Positions 38,607 through 48,360 are shown, counted from the stretch's first letter. The stretch: 64,000 nucleotides of DNA from QHXQ01 sp963788965 (GCA_963788965.1 CAWBIK010000005.1:186001-250000); one strand, 5' to 3'. The notes: generated from the letters alone by a model not told the origin. Made by a program: numbers and translations.

Positions 38607-40121
38607 ATGCGAAAACTCTGGTCACTGTTGACATGCGTGTGTGTGTTTGGTTCGCTCTGCTTCAGCCCGCCGCAAGCGAGCGGCGCGCAGACAGCGAAAG
38701 TGACAGCGCGGCTGCTGCACACGATCACGGACGGCTATTCGAATCTATGGAGCCCCGACAACCGCACTTTCGCCGTCTATAAACGCGACGTTACTCTGTA
38801 CGACGCCGCCACGGGTACGGCGAGGGCACAGATTAAATACGAAGGCGACGCTGTGCCGAACAGCATCTACTTCACTCCTGACGGCAGCACCTTCGTCATT
38901 CACAGCGACCGCGTGCGCCTCTACGACGTATCCGACGGTCGGCTCCTGCGCCAGTTCGCAGAGGGGACCAAGCCCATCAACTACTACGAAAAGTTTTACA
39001 AGCAAGAGGTCGAGTCGGGCTACAACTACGAGGGTCAGTATGAATACAAAGTCAAAGACCCGACCGCGCTGGAGAGGACACAGGAACTGCCGACCGAATA
39101 CATCAGCGACCGCATCATCAGCCCCGACGGTAAATCCCTGCTGACGCGCATGAAAGGCGGCGCGGCGCAGGTGTACGACATGAGCACGGGCGCGCTGAAG
39201 TTCACCTTAGAGCCTTACGTCGCGCCGGGGAAAAAGCGAAACGGGAGAGGCGTTGCCCTCGGCGAGTTCAGCCCCGATGGCAAGTTCATCGTCACCTCGC
39301 ACCGCGACCGCACGCCGCGTCTGTGGCAGGCTGACACGGGTCAATTAGTCGCCGATCTCGCGCCGCAGAGCGATACCGTGTACGGCGTGCGGTTCAGCCC
39401 CGACAGCCGGTTCGTCGCGACGACCAGTTTTACTGACGGCATCGTGAAAATCTGGGACACGGCGACGGGGAAACTGCGGCACACCATCGGCACGAAGAAA
39501 GACGGCCAGTGGTTCGCCGTCTGGAATCCCCGCAACAACACCTTCGTCACGAAATCGCCGAAGACCGACAAGGGGGAAATAAACATCTGGAGCGCGGAGA
39601 CCGGCGCGCTCGTCGCCAAACTCGACGGCAAGGCGCTCAAGGAAAAGTTCGACGAGAACCTGACCTTCGTCTACAGCCCCGACGGTCGGCTGCTCGTCAC
39701 GAAGGCCAAGAACAACCTCTCGCTGTTGTCCCTGATAGCACTCAAGGACAGGAAGGTGAGATTGATCGCGCACCTGTGGGACGCGCAGACCGGCGCATTG
39801 CTCACGTCCCTCACCGACACCAAAATACGCGACGGCAGCGCCTACTGGTACGACAAATTCTTCTGGACTCCGGCGGGCGACGTGCTCATCACCACCGGGA
39901 TGACGGTCAAGCTCTGGACGAGGCGCGGCGAGTTGATGCAGGAACTTGATTCGGACGCGACGCTGGGGGCGAGTCTCAGCCCCGACGGCAAACTGCTGGC
40001 CTTGACGGGCGCGTCGCCGGAGAACACCCGCTCGCTGATCAAGGCGGCGGCTCAGGTGATGATCGGCAAGCTGCCGAAAGTGAACGCGTCGATGACTTAT
40101 GTCTGGAAGCTCGATGGTTGA
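38607..40121 (+). CDS. Exported WD40-like beta-propeller protein
   Basis: 504 residues; ATG 38607 has TAGGAGG 9-10 bases upstream. A signal peptide ('LLTCVCVFGSLCFSPPQASG') precedes repeated propeller blades: 'YFTPDGSTFVIHSDRVRLYD', 'GEFSPDGKFIVTSHRDRTPR', 'GVRFSPDSRFVATTSFTDGI' with 'VKIWDTATGK', and 'GASLSPDGKLLALTG'. Such proteins are periplasmic scaffolds or sensors; a specific role cannot be given. Monocistronic. Confidence 0.85.
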   Translation: MRKLWSLLTCVCVFGSLCFSPPQASGAQTAKVTARLLHTITDGYSNLWSPDNRTFAVYKRDVTLYDAATGTARAQIKYEGDAVPNSIYFTPDGSTFVIHSDRVRLYDVSDGRLLRQFAEGTKPINYYEKFYKQEVESGYNYEGQYEYKVKDPTALERTQELPTEYISDRIISPDGKSLLTRMKGGAAQVYDMSTGALKFTLEPYVAPGKKRNGRGVALGEFSPDGKFIVTSHRDRTPRLWQADTGQLVADLAPQSDTVYGVRFSPDSRFVATTSFTDGIVKIWDTATGKLRHTIGTKKDGQWFAVWNPRNNTFVTKSPKTDKGEINIWSAETGALVAKLDGKALKEKFDENLTFVYSPDGRLLVTKAKNNLSLLSLIALKDRKVRLIAHLWDAQTGALLTSLTDTKIRDGSAYWYDKFFWTPAGDVLITTGMTVKLWTRRGELMQELDSDATLGASLSPDGKLLALTGASPENTRSLIKAAAQVMIGKLPKVNASMTYVWKLDG

Positions 40122-40219
40122 CGGGACGGGGGCGTCAATCCGGTTAAAAAAAGCAAGCAGGATTGAGCCGCTGGTGGCACGACTGCTGCCGACCGGTGAT
40201 TGCGCTGGTGACACTGGGC

Positions 40220-40918
40220 TCAGTATGGTGTCGGCTTGCCGTCGCGGCTCAGAAGTCCGAACACTGCCGTCACTCGCTTGGCGAGCTCGGCCTCAGTCAT
40301 CGTGGCGTCGACCTCAATGGCGGGCACGTCCAGCCGCGCCGTTTCCGCGCGGAGGCTGTCCGTAAACATCCGATCACGCTCAAGCAGGTTGCGCAAGGCT
40401 CTTTCCGGCTCGGTGGTCTGGGCGAGAAACCCGGAAGCCGCTCCGCCCCGACTCTCGACCACTGCCTGCCGGAAGGCGGGCGTCGGCAGGAGCCAGACGG
40501 CATGAGCAGGGACGGAGAGGAGCGGCTTGACAAGGCGTGGCAACAGGCGGAACCCCTCGACGATGACACCGGGCGCACGTGGGCGGCAGAGGAGGTCTTC
40601 GATGATCAAGTTGAAGCCCTCGCCCTGAAACCAGTGGAACGTTTCGAGCATCGTGTTCGGGGATCGGTTCACCCACCGCTCATCCATGCCCATTGACAGA
40701 AAGGTGTGTAGCAACGGGGCGTCGTCGGGTGTGCTCCGGCGGGCGTGATCCGCCATCACGTCGTCGGTCGCGTAAACACGCAAACCGTGCCGAGCCGCGA
40801 TGCGACGAGCGATGGTTGATTTGCCTGCACCGCTCCCGCCGCCGAGCCAGTAGACGTGTTGGAGTTGTGCCCGCAGCGCCGCACTGTCGGCAGTCTCTGC
40901 GTGCCATTTAGGTAACAT
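40220..40918 (-). CDS. P-loop kinase-like protein (2-phosphoglycerate/shikimate kinase-like fold)
   Basis: 232 residues from ATG 40918 (the frame is open to 40987 without support). Walker A is 'GGGSGAGKSTIARRIA', followed by 'YATDDVMADHARR' as in small-molecule kinases. 'VIVEGFRLLPRLVKPLL' fits the Walker B/lid region. No neighbour suggests a substrate, and it could also be a nucleotide-binding protein of unknown use. Convergent with the WD40-like gene; a MITE-like repeat lies just upstream. Confidence 0.75.
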   Translation of the reverse strand: MLPKWHAETADSAALRAQLQHVYWLGGGSGAGKSTIARRIAARHGLRVYATDDVMADHARRSTPDDAPLLHTFLSMGMDERWVNRSPNTMLETFHWFQGEGFNLIIEDLLCRPRAPGVIVEGFRLLPRLVKPLLSVPAHAVWLLPTPAFRQAVVESRGGAASGFLAQTTEPERALRNLLERDRMFTDSLRAETARLDVPAIEVDATMTEAELAKRVTAVFGLLSRDGKPTPY

Positions 40919-40927
40919 ACGGTAGAG

Positions 40928-41028
40928 GGTAGTGATGCAAAAAATATTTTGGCTACAATATGTAGGTAGAGAAGCGTGTTGTATCACCTCAATATCGTGT
41001 GGAGAAAGAAATTTTTTGCAACACTACC
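40928..41028. repeat. MITE-like 101-bp inverted-repeat element (copy 2)
   Basis: Ends GGTAGTGATGCAAAAAAT and ATTTTTTGCAACACTACC are inverted repeats with one mismatch over 18 bp. After the left repeat comes TTTTGGCTACAAT, homologous to TTGGCTACAA in the 103-bp element at 5353-5455. AT-rich compared with flanks. It lies 10 bp upstream of the kinase start codon and may carry its promoter. Confidence 0.6.
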
Positions 41029-41115
41029 AAGTATCACGGGGAAGACACGCCAGTAAGATCAGTCCTCTACTCTACCGGCCAGAACCTAAAGTCGCGCGCG
41101 GCAAAAGAATCACGT

Positions 41116-41996
41116 CTATTCACCCGCGTAGCTGATCTCTTGTCGGCGGATGTGAAGGCCGGCGAGGACGAGCGTCAGCGCGGTGAAGATGAGCAGGCTG
41201 GGGACGGAAATCCAGGCGGGCGTCGGCTCGGCGAGCACGGCGAAGGGACCCTCCGGCGGGGGGACGGGCACGAGCGAGTGCAGGTAATGAATGACGCTCA
41301 CCTTCTTCAGCAACGGCGGCAGCAGAAAGTTGATCCACTCCCAGCCGTAGATCAGCCCCGCCGGGATGATCGGGTTTCTGAAGAACAAACCTACGATCAG
41401 AAAGACTGCTCCGTAACCGACGCACGCGAGCGCCGTGATGCCAGTGTACGTGAGTGCCTGCCCGAAACCGGGGCCGTTGAAAAAATACTCCATGCTCTGT
41501 GCCGGGAAGAGTCCGAAGTAGAGCAGGGCGAACGCGCCGAGCGTCGAGATGCCGAACAGCGTGACGGTCGCGACCAGCCCCGATAAGTATTTCCCGACGA
41601 CGAGCACTTCGCGTCGCACTGGCGCAAGAAAGTAGTAGTGCAAACTCCGGTCAACGATCTCGCCGCGAAACAAATTCATGAAGACCCACGCGCAACCGAA
41701 GAACAGGAGCGTGCGCAGGATCAGCGCGCCGTAGATGACGGAGTAAGCGATGCTCAACTCCGCGAAGTTCTCAGTCTCCCCCCCGCGGACGGCAAGAAGG
41801 CGACGACCGCCGCGAGCACCGTCAGCGGCAGTCCCGCGAGCGTGTAGAGCAGCAGGGCGCGACGGCCGAGGAAGTTCCTTCCGAGTTCGAGGCGCAGGAC
41901 GGCGAGCGTCTGCCGCGCCCAGAGCGACCAATTAAGATTCGCCGCCTCGCCGCCCTCTGCCACACGCTTCTCCCTCGTCTCAACAGTCGAACTCAA
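41116..41996 (-). CDS. ABC exporter permease subunit (one frameshift)
   Basis: Last gene of a four-gene ABC operon. It probably starts at TTG 41996 with GGAGGGCG upstream, overlapping the TGA of the preceding ATPase. The N-terminal part ('TLAVLRLELGRNFLGRRALL', first helix 'LPLTVLAAVVAFLP') and the rest ('GEIVDRSLHYYFLAPVRREV', 'KYLSGLVATVTLFGISTLGA') are in two frames. The break lies in a run of seven G/C at about 41777. About six helices in total, typical ABC-2-type exporter permease. Substrate unknown. Confidence 0.82.
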
Positions 41997-42958
41997 CTTA
42001 CACGCCCTCCGTCGGAATTGATCAAGTACTGGTAAACGGCATTCAGGTCGTCGTCCGCCGGGGCGACTGATTCGACCTGAAGGTGATTCTCTGTCACGAG
42101 TCGGTTGAGCAGCAGGTAGAAGTCGTCGGGCCGGCGCGTCTTGACGAAAAGCCCCTGCCGGTCGTTGTGGATGCGCGCCTCGATGGTGTGCTCGTGCTCG
42201 AAGAGGCGCGCGGCTAAAACTTGCGGGCGGTCGCAGCGCACGAGGATTTGCATCGGGTGCTCCTCGATCTCGTCGCGCACGCCATGCACGTCGCCCTCCG
42301 CGACGACGTAGCCGTTGTGCATCAGCACCACGCTGTCAGACATCATGTCAACTTCGTGCAGGATGTGACTTGAGATGACGAGGTACAAGCCTTCCGCCGC
42401 GAGCGACTGAAACAGACGGATGATCTCGGCGCGCGCCATCGGATCGAGTCCGTTCAACGGCTCGTCGAGGATGAGCACGGAAGGGTTATGGGCAATCGAC
42501 TGCGCGAGCCGGATGCGCTGCCTCATGCCTTTGCTGTAGCCGGCCACCTTGCGTTCGGACGCATCCTGCATCGACACACGTTCGAGCGCCGCCTGCGTTA
42601 AATCCCGCACCTCACCTCTCGCGTAGCCGTGAACACTCAGGTAGAACTCGATGAATTCGCGCCCCGTCATGCCACGCGGGAAGGAATCGAACTGCGAGCA
42701 GTAGCCGACTTTGCGGAAGAGTTTTTCCGGGTCGTGTGGGCTTGTGCCGAGCACGCTGATCGTCCCGCGCGTCGGTCGCAGCAGCCCCGTCATCAAGTTC
42801 ATCAAGGTCGTCTTGCCCGAACCGTTCGGGCCGACGAGGCTCGTGATGCCGGGCGCGATGGACAGGTTGACGCGGTTGACGCCAAGAATCTCGCCGTAGA
42901 ATTTTGAGACGCCCTCGAAGACGATCATCCCTTCGGCGTTCGTTGTCGTCATCGTCAT
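41993..42958 (-). CDS. ABC exporter ATP-binding protein
   Basis: 321 residues. ATG 42958 overlaps the stop of the upstream permease in ATGA. Walker A 'GPNGSGKTTLM', Q-loop 'YCSQFDSF', signature 'YSKGMRQRIRLAQS', Walker B 'SVLILDEPLNGLDPMARAE' and H-loop 'ISSHILHE' are all intact. The C-terminal extension of about 90 residues is typical of drug/antibiotic-type exporters. Partner of the permease just downstream. Confidence 0.92.
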   Translation of the reverse strand: MTMTTTNAEGMIVFEGVSKFYGEILGVNRVNLSIAPGITSLVGPNGSGKTTLMNLMTGLLRPTRGTISVLGTSPHDPEKLFRKVGYCSQFDSFPRGMTGREFIEFYLSVHGYARGEVRDLTQAALERVSMQDASERKVAGYSKGMRQRIRLAQSIAHNPSVLILDEPLNGLDPMARAEIIRLFQSLAAEGLYLVISSHILHEVDMMSDSVVLMHNGYVVAEGDVHGVRDEIEEHPMQILVRCDRPQVLAARLFEHEHTIEARIHNDRQGLFVKTRRPDDFYLLLNRLVTENHLQVESVAPADDDLNAVYQYLINSDGGRVS

Positions 42959-43875
42959 TTGATCACTTCGTAAGCGCGGACTCTGCGCGCGAGCAGCAAG
43001 AGACAGGCGAGGCAGACCAGAGCGACCACCAGCCAGCAAGCCCACAGCGGCGGCTCGCGCAACACGACATTGGCAAAACTTCTGCCCCAAGCGTCCTCTA
43101 TGTTAAAGCGACCCACCTCCCGCGTGAAGTTACCGAAGAGTCCGCGCCAGATGTTCCTGATCAAAGCCGCGGGGCTGATCAAATTCCCCATCCGCGTCAT
43201 AAACAGGCCGTTGACGATTTCACCGAAGGCGGACGGGATGAAGAACAATCCGAGCAGCGCGCCACTCGCCACGACGCGCCACCGCACCAACGCCGAGATC
43301 GCCAGCGCGAGCAGCGAGAGCAGTATGATCCACGTCATGCTCCCGACGAAGATCGCCCCCGCCATCCACGCATTCCACACGATCCAGCGCGCGCCTTCGA
43401 GATACGCTTGCAGGAGGAAGAGCAGCAGCCCCGGCACCCACGTCACGAGCGACAGCAAAATAATGAGCACCGTCATCTTGCCGAGCACGTATTCGGCGCG
43501 CGAGAACGGGCGGCACAAATAGAGCGGCAAGGCGTTATTCGCCAGGTCCCGCGAGACGAGCACGGGGCCGACGAGCACCGTGAGGATGAAGGCGAGCCAG
43601 TTCTGAACTTCGACGAAGTACTGGAAGAACGATGCGTTGATCGGCAACAACTCGCGCACGTTGATTTGCATGAGCGCGATGGCATTCGTGTTGTGATGCA
43701 GGTAGATCAGGATCGCCGCGACGAGCGGGTAGATGAAGCACAGGCAGAAAACCGCGGTCAAGAACTTCGACGCGAACACGTCGCGCAGCGCGTAGCGTGG
43801 GAGGACGAGAAAGCGCGCCCACTCCGGCGTGAGCCTGCCTTCGTACTGCCGGTAGCTGTTTTCAAATACGGCCAT
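42955..43875 (-). CDS. ABC exporter permease subunit
   Basis: 306 residues with about six transmembrane helices ('FLTAVFCLCFIYPLVAAILI', 'WLAFILTVLVGPVLVSRDLA', 'WIILLSLLALAISALVRWRV'). 'LVSRDLANNALPLYLCRPFS' is the cytoplasmic coupling motif of ABC-2 permeases. The start overlaps the upstream ATPase end by 14 bases and the stop overlaps the next ATPase start, so the operon is tightly coupled. Confidence 0.88.
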   Translation of the reverse strand: MAVFENSYRQYEGRLTPEWARFLVLPRYALRDVFASKFLTAVFCLCFIYPLVAAILIYLHHNTNAIALMQINVRELLPINASFFQYFVEVQNWLAFILTVLVGPVLVSRDLANNALPLYLCRPFSRAEYVLGKMTVLIILLSLVTWVPGLLLFLLQAYLEGARWIVWNAWMAGAIFVGSMTWIILLSLLALAISALVRWRVVASGALLGLFFIPSAFGEIVNGLFMTRMGNLISPAALIRNIWRGLFGNFTREVGRFNIEDAWGRSFANVVLREPPLWACWLVVALVCLACLLLLARRVRAYEVIK

Positions 43876-44824
43876 CGCCGTTCCCTCCTTTGGCCGCGCC
43901 GTTCTCTTCGCCTTCCATCGCCTTGAGGAAAATGTCTTCGAGCGAATCGCGCTTGTAGTTCAAGCGCCGAATCTGAATCTGCCGCTCGAAGGCTAAACGG
44001 TAAAGGTCGTCGATCTCCACGCCGTCCTGCATCACGAGTTTTATGCGCCGCTCGCCCGCAAGCGCGTACTCGCAGCCTAATCCGCCGATTGCTTCGGCGA
44101 ACGCCGCGCGGTCGCCCCCGCGCGTCTCAAGTTCGATGAACTTACGGTTCGCTTTGCGCTCTTCATCGAGGTTGCAGTTGGCGGCAATGCGCCCGTCCTT
44201 CAAGACGAGAATTTCGTCGCAGCATTCCTCGACGTCGCGCAACAAATGTGACGAGAGCAGGATGCGCGCCCGGCCGTTGTCGCGTATCTCCTGAATAAGG
44301 CGGATCATGCGCGCCCGCGTCGGCGGATCGAGTCCGTTCGTCGGCTCGTCCAGAATGAGCAAACGCGGCCCATGCACGATAGCTTGCGCGAGTTTTGCGA
44401 GTTGCTTCATGCCGAGCGAATAGGTGTCAACCGAGCGGTAGCGCGCCTCGCCCAAGCCCACGTAGAAGAGGGCTTCGTGCGCGCGTTCGAGCGCCGCTTC
44501 GGAAGGGATGCCGGAGAGTTCGGCCATCAGCCGGACGAAGCGAACGCAAGACATTTTGGCGATGAACGAATCGCGCTCCGGCATGTAGCCGACCGCGGCG
44601 CGGAGGCTCTTAGCGTTCGTTGCGATGTCTTCTCCGAGTATGCGTATCGTGCCGGAGCTAGGCGCGTGAAAGCCTAGCAGCGTGTGGATGAGCGTCGTCT
44701 TGCCCGCGCCGTTCGGGCCGAGCAGACCGATGGCGCGACCCTTGACCGACCCGCTCAAATCCTTCAGGATCTCTCGCCTGCCGAACGTGACACTCAAGCC
44801 GTTGAGTTCGATGACAGGGTTCAT
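43862..44824 (-). CDS. ABC exporter ATP-binding protein
   Basis: 320 residues, first gene of the four-gene operon ATPase-permease-ATPase-permease. Walker A 'GPNGAGKTTLIH', Q-loop 'GYMPERDSF', signature 'YSLGMKQLAKLAQ', Walker B 'LLILDEPTNGLDP' and H-loop 'LSSHLLRDVE' are intact. It works with the permease at 42955-43875. The two modules may form separate transporters or a heterodimeric one. Substrate unknown. Confidence 0.92.
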   Translation of the reverse strand: MNPVIELNGLSVTFGRREILKDLSGSVKGRAIGLLGPNGAGKTTLIHTLLGFHAPSSGTIRILGEDIATNAKSLRAAVGYMPERDSFIAKMSCVRFVRLMAELSGIPSEAALERAHEALFYVGLGEARYRSVDTYSLGMKQLAKLAQAIVHGPRLLILDEPTNGLDPPTRARMIRLIQEIRDNGRARILLSSHLLRDVEECCDEILVLKDGRIAANCNLDEERKANRKFIELETRGGDRAAFAEAIGGLGCEYALAGERRIKLVMQDGVEIDDLYRLAFERQIQIRRLNYKRDSLEDIFLKAMEGEENGAAKGGNGDGRI

Positions 44825-44880
44825 AAGCTGATGAGACTTTCTACGATCTCAAGCGTAAGGGGGTTTAAATAAAATTGTGC

Positions 44881-44948
44881 GGGCAGAGGACTCGTCCTCT
44901 GCCCACGCGGTTCGGCGTTAAAGCAGGCAGGGGACGCTTCCCCTGCCT
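44881..44948 (-). terminator. Tandem hairpins, probable terminator of the FecR gene
   Basis: Two perfect hairpins: GGGCAGAGGA-CTCG-TCCTCTGCCC (44881-44904) and AGGCAGGGGA-CGCT-TCCCCTGCCT (44925-44948). Read on the minus strand, the leftmost is followed shortly by AATTTTATTT, fitting termination of the anti-sigma/FecR transcript before the ABC operon. Confidence 0.6.
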
Positions 44949-44984
44949 TTACTTCCCTTCATCAGCGCGTTGAGTTTCCCGACT

Positions 44985-47696
44985 TCACCGCTTCCGTTCG
45001 TCCTTCTCGCTCATCGCTTTCATCAGAATGTTTTGCATCGCGAGCGAGTTTGGCAGACCGAGCAGACTGTCGGGACTTAACCCGAACGGCCCGCCTTCGG
45101 TATTCGCCGCGAGCGTGATGCGGTCGCCCTGCGCGTAAGCGTAGGCCAGAGTCGGCGGCATCTCAGCGGCGGCGGCGAGCTTCCCTCGCTGACTTTCAGG
45201 CGCGTGTTCCGCCAGCGAGCGAAGGGCGGGCGCGAGGTCGTGGTAGAGAATCGCGGAGAAGTTAGCGTTCCCGTCCTCCGGCATCGTCTCTCTGAAGCGC
45301 GCCGAACGCAAGAGAGTGTTGCCGGATTCGCGGTACTGCAAGGCGCGGCCCAGCAGCGCGCGGCTCGGTGTGACGACGAGGTAGCCGTTCACAAAGGTGT
45401 AATGCACCTCAAGCCCCAAGTCTGCTGAACGCAACGTATAAACAGTGCGTCCGCCTTCGGTCGTGTTCTCCCAGCTCAAGCCGCCCTTGCCGCTCAGCCT
45501 CGCCCAAACGTTCAGCTTCTCGACCACGCGCTCAAGCGACCCCTGCAAGTGCGCTTGATCGCCTACCTCAAGGATCATCTTCCAAGAGGGGGTCGGGAGC
45601 AGCGGGCCGTCGATGGCGAAGGCGAACTCGCCGCCCAGGGGCGCGGCCAAGTCGCGCCGGATGTCGATGCCCTGCTGCGCTTCAATCTCGCGCAGTTGGC
45701 GGCGCAAATCAGGCTGCACCGTTTCAAGGAAGCCGAGCAGATCGTCAACCAGCAACGCGGGTTCTTTGACGACGAAGGCGGTCGCCACATTCGCGTCCGG
45801 CGAGACGAAATCAAGCGCGCCCATTGCCCCCGGCGCGGCGAGCCACGAAGCGATCCCGCGGCGCGGCTCGTTGAAGGTGAGCACGGCGCGGCTCTGCGTC
45901 CGCTCGTTCAAATCCTTCTGCTCGACGACGAGGTGTTTCAGGTTCATCAGTCCGAGCTGGCGGAAGCCCTCGACGCGCTCTGCGCCGCCCGGCTTATTGC
46001 CGTCCTCGCGCGCGACCTGACCGACGAGTTTTTCCAGGTCGGCGGCGACCACAAGCCCCGCGCCCTCGCGGTAGACTTCAGCAAGACGCGTGTGGAAGGA
46101 CGTTCCGACGAAGCGGTTCGCGCCGGTGTTGTTGAGCGTCGTCGCAAGCTGACGCAAATTTTCAATCTGCGGCGACGCGGCGAAAAGATCGTTGCGAACC
46201 CAGATGAAGATTTCACCTTTTCCGGGAGCGCCGTTCGATTGTGGGGCAGCCGCGAGCGGATCGTCAACGATGCGAATCGCCGGGCTGTTCTTGCCTTCGC
46301 GGGCGAACTGGGCGACCTGCCCTTCAAGGTACGGGCGGAAATCAGCCGCGTTCTTCAACTCACCGAGAACAAGGATGTTGCCCGGCTCGTTTTTCGCGTC
46401 CAAGCCCGCGCTGACGACGATCTCGTCGCCGAGGTACGCCCCGAACTCGCGCACGCGTTCAATGATCTGATCAGCCCCCGCGCCCCGGCCTTCGCGCCCT
46501 TCGTTTTTCCACCACTCTTTAAGCGCGGGATTCTGGTTGATGCGCTCCTGCATGATGCGGTACGAATCGGCGAGCCTCTGGCTCAGATTAGGGAGCGCGG
46601 CGTAAAGGATAGTGCCTTCGGGCACGAGGTCGAGGAAGCGCGACGAGTAGCGCACGCCGGGGCGCGGGACTCTCGCGTTGATGTCCTGCCGCAGCCTCGT
46701 CAACTCCGCGGCGAGTTGCGTGTAGCGCGCGGCGTTGCGGCTCCAAGCAACTTCCTGCGTGAGCGCGACGGGTTCAAGGCGCGTGTTGGTCGTCACCTGA
46801 TCGCCGGGATGCAACACATTGTCTTTGCCGGCATGATTCACCTGCACTTCGCCTTCGACGACCGAGACGCGCGATCCCTTCGTGCCGCTGCCGACGAAGA
46901 AGATCGTGCCCGTCACGGAGACGAGCGAATCCGGCGTAGCGACGTAGAGATGGCGTTCGCGCTGCTTCGCCGCCTCGACCGCCACGTCGCCGCGTTCGAG
47001 TTTGACGGTGACGCCCTTCCTGTTCTCTGTGATCGACACCTCGCTGCGCTCGCGCATCTCGACGAGCGATCCATCCGCGAGGCGCAACACGGCGTTTGAA
47101 TCTTTAGACGTTCGCACGCGCTCGCCCTTCTGAATCTGTTCGCCCGTTCGGAGCGCACGGCTCTCCGTTTCGGAAACGCGATAAAGATAGCCGTCCGCAC
47201 TCTCGACGGTCGCGGCAAGCGTTCTGCCGGAGAGATCGAGGCGCTCGACGAAGAAGATCGCGGCGAGTCCGAAGCACAGCAGCAGACCGGCGGCGATGCT
47301 CCAGCGCCACACCGGGGCGAGCGACGTTTGCTTCGTCGATGCAGGTTTAACTTGCGCCGCCACTTGCGGTGCGCCCGTGCGCGCCGTCTTCAAAGCCTTT
47401 CGGCAGGGAATGCACTCGTGCCTATGATCTTCGAGCAGCAGAGCGCGCGCTGGCGAAAGCTCTCCGCGAAGGTAAGAAGGGATGAGCGATTGGTAATCCG
47501 CGCAGCCACCGAGCCGTTCGGCGGCTGCGACGGCGGCCGGGGCGTCAATCAACTTCTCGCCCGCCGCTTGCTCGGAGACGCGCGCCCAGACGCGCGAGGC
47601 CGCCGTATTCAGCGCCGACTGGTCGACGCGCTCGTCGCGGACGCCGGCCACAACTTTGTCTAAAATGGCATTAAGCTCTTTTCTGTTACGCTTCAT
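44985..47696 (-). CDS. Zinc-finger anti-sigma/FecR-domain membrane protein
   Basis: 903 residues. The N-terminal putative zinc-binding anti-sigma motif is His91-x3-Cys95-x2-Cys98; a transmembrane helix (about 129-148) follows. Next comes a FecR-type domain ('GEQIQKGERVRTSKDSNAVL', 'VATPDSLVSVTGTIFFVGSG') and a large extracytoplasmic domain of about 550 residues ('YLGDEIVVSAGLDAKNEPGN'). The ATG overlaps the stop of the ECF sigma gene. It probably holds the sigma factor inactive until an envelope signal is sensed by the outer domain. The size is far above simple FecR proteins. Confidence 0.88.
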   Translation of the reverse strand: MKRNRKELNAILDKVVAGVRDERVDQSALNTAASRVWARVSEQAAGEKLIDAPAAVAAAERLGGCADYQSLIPSYLRGELSPARALLLEDHRHECIPCRKALKTARTGAPQVAAQVKPASTKQTSLAPVWRWSIAAGLLLCFGLAAIFFVERLDLSGRTLAATVESADGYLYRVSETESRALRTGEQIQKGERVRTSKDSNAVLRLADGSLVEMRERSEVSITENRKGVTVKLERGDVAVEAAKQRERHLYVATPDSLVSVTGTIFFVGSGTKGSRVSVVEGEVQVNHAGKDNVLHPGDQVTTNTRLEPVALTQEVAWSRNAARYTQLAAELTRLRQDINARVPRPGVRYSSRFLDLVPEGTILYAALPNLSQRLADSYRIMQERINQNPALKEWWKNEGREGRGAGADQIIERVREFGAYLGDEIVVSAGLDAKNEPGNILVLGELKNAADFRPYLEGQVAQFAREGKNSPAIRIVDDPLAAAPQSNGAPGKGEIFIWVRNDLFAASPQIENLRQLATTLNNTGANRFVGTSFHTRLAEVYREGAGLVVAADLEKLVGQVAREDGNKPGGAERVEGFRQLGLMNLKHLVVEQKDLNERTQSRAVLTFNEPRRGIASWLAAPGAMGALDFVSPDANVATAFVVKEPALLVDDLLGFLETVQPDLRRQLREIEAQQGIDIRRDLAAPLGGEFAFAIDGPLLPTPSWKMILEVGDQAHLQGSLERVVEKLNVWARLSGKGGLSWENTTEGGRTVYTLRSADLGLEVHYTFVNGYLVVTPSRALLGRALQYRESGNTLLRSARFRETMPEDGNANFSAILYHDLAPALRSLAEHAPESQRGKLAAAAEMPPTLAYAYAQGDRITLAANTEGGPFGLSPDSLLGLPNSLAMQNILMKAMSEKDERKR

Positions 47697-48265
47697 GATT
47701 GTTTCTCCAAAAACTGTCCAATCTCACGGCGAAGGCGCGTGCGCGCGCGGTGGAGTGTGACGGCGACGACCATTGGCGAAGTGCCGAGAAGTTCGGCGAT
47801 TCTGTTGTTGTCGTGGCCTTCAAAGTAGCGCAGCGCGAAGACCGTCGCGGCGCGCTCGCCGAGCTTCGCAATCGCATGGCGCAAGAGCGCGCGCAACTCG
47901 CGGTCGGCGTGCTCCTGCTCCGGGCTGGAGTTCGGGTTTTTTAACTCCTGCGCGGATTCCACCGAATCGAACGAAACTAGGCGCGCCCGCCCGCGCCCGC
48001 GCACAACGTCGAGCGCGGCGTTGACGGCGGCGCGGTGCAGGTAGCCCGCCGGACTTGGCGCAAGATCAGGCGTCTCGGCGTTCGAGGCCAGACGTAAAAA
48101 GATCGTCTGGAGGACATCCTCCGCGTCCGTAACACTTCCCGTAATGCGATACGCGGCGCGGAAAACCTGCTCGTGGTGATCGCGGAAGAGTCTCTCAAGT
48201 TCGCCCGCCCCCTTCGCTGCGGGGACGGCCCTTAAGTGGGCCGTGGTAGCTGCAACTGATTGCAC
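47693..48265 (-). CDS. ECF-type RNA polymerase sigma factor
   Basis: 190 residues from GTG 48265, chosen because AAGGAG lies 6 bases upstream; an ATG at 48295 gives 10 more residues but has no ribosome site. Region 2 is 'LERLFRDHHEQVFRAAYRIT' with 'DAEDVLQTIFLRL'; region 4 is 'ERAATVFALRYFEGHDNNRI' with the HTH 'IAELLGTSPMVVAVTLHRAR'. The stop overlaps the anti-sigma start in ATGA. It should direct a regulon answering envelope or export signals, probably including its own operon. Confidence 0.92.
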   Translation of the reverse strand: MQSVAATTAHLRAVPAAKGAGELERLFRDHHEQVFRAAYRITGSVTDAEDVLQTIFLRLASNAETPDLAPSPAGYLHRAAVNAALDVVRGRGRARLVSFDSVESAQELKNPNSSPEQEHADRELRALLRHAIAKLGERAATVFALRYFEGHDNNRIAELLGTSPMVVAVTLHRARTRLRREIGQFLEKQS

Positions 48266-48360
48266 ATCGTTCTCCTTCACACCGTCACTACACATATAAC
48301 GCGCCCCGCAGCGGATTATTAACAACACTGAAAAATTTATTTTCGTGCTTCGTAAAGAAC

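Noticed and set aside
40091..40102. Fourth copy of the TGACTTATGTC operator
   Set aside because: Inside the coding end of the WD40-like gene, lacks the second half-site (GTCT), and is far from nitrogen genes.
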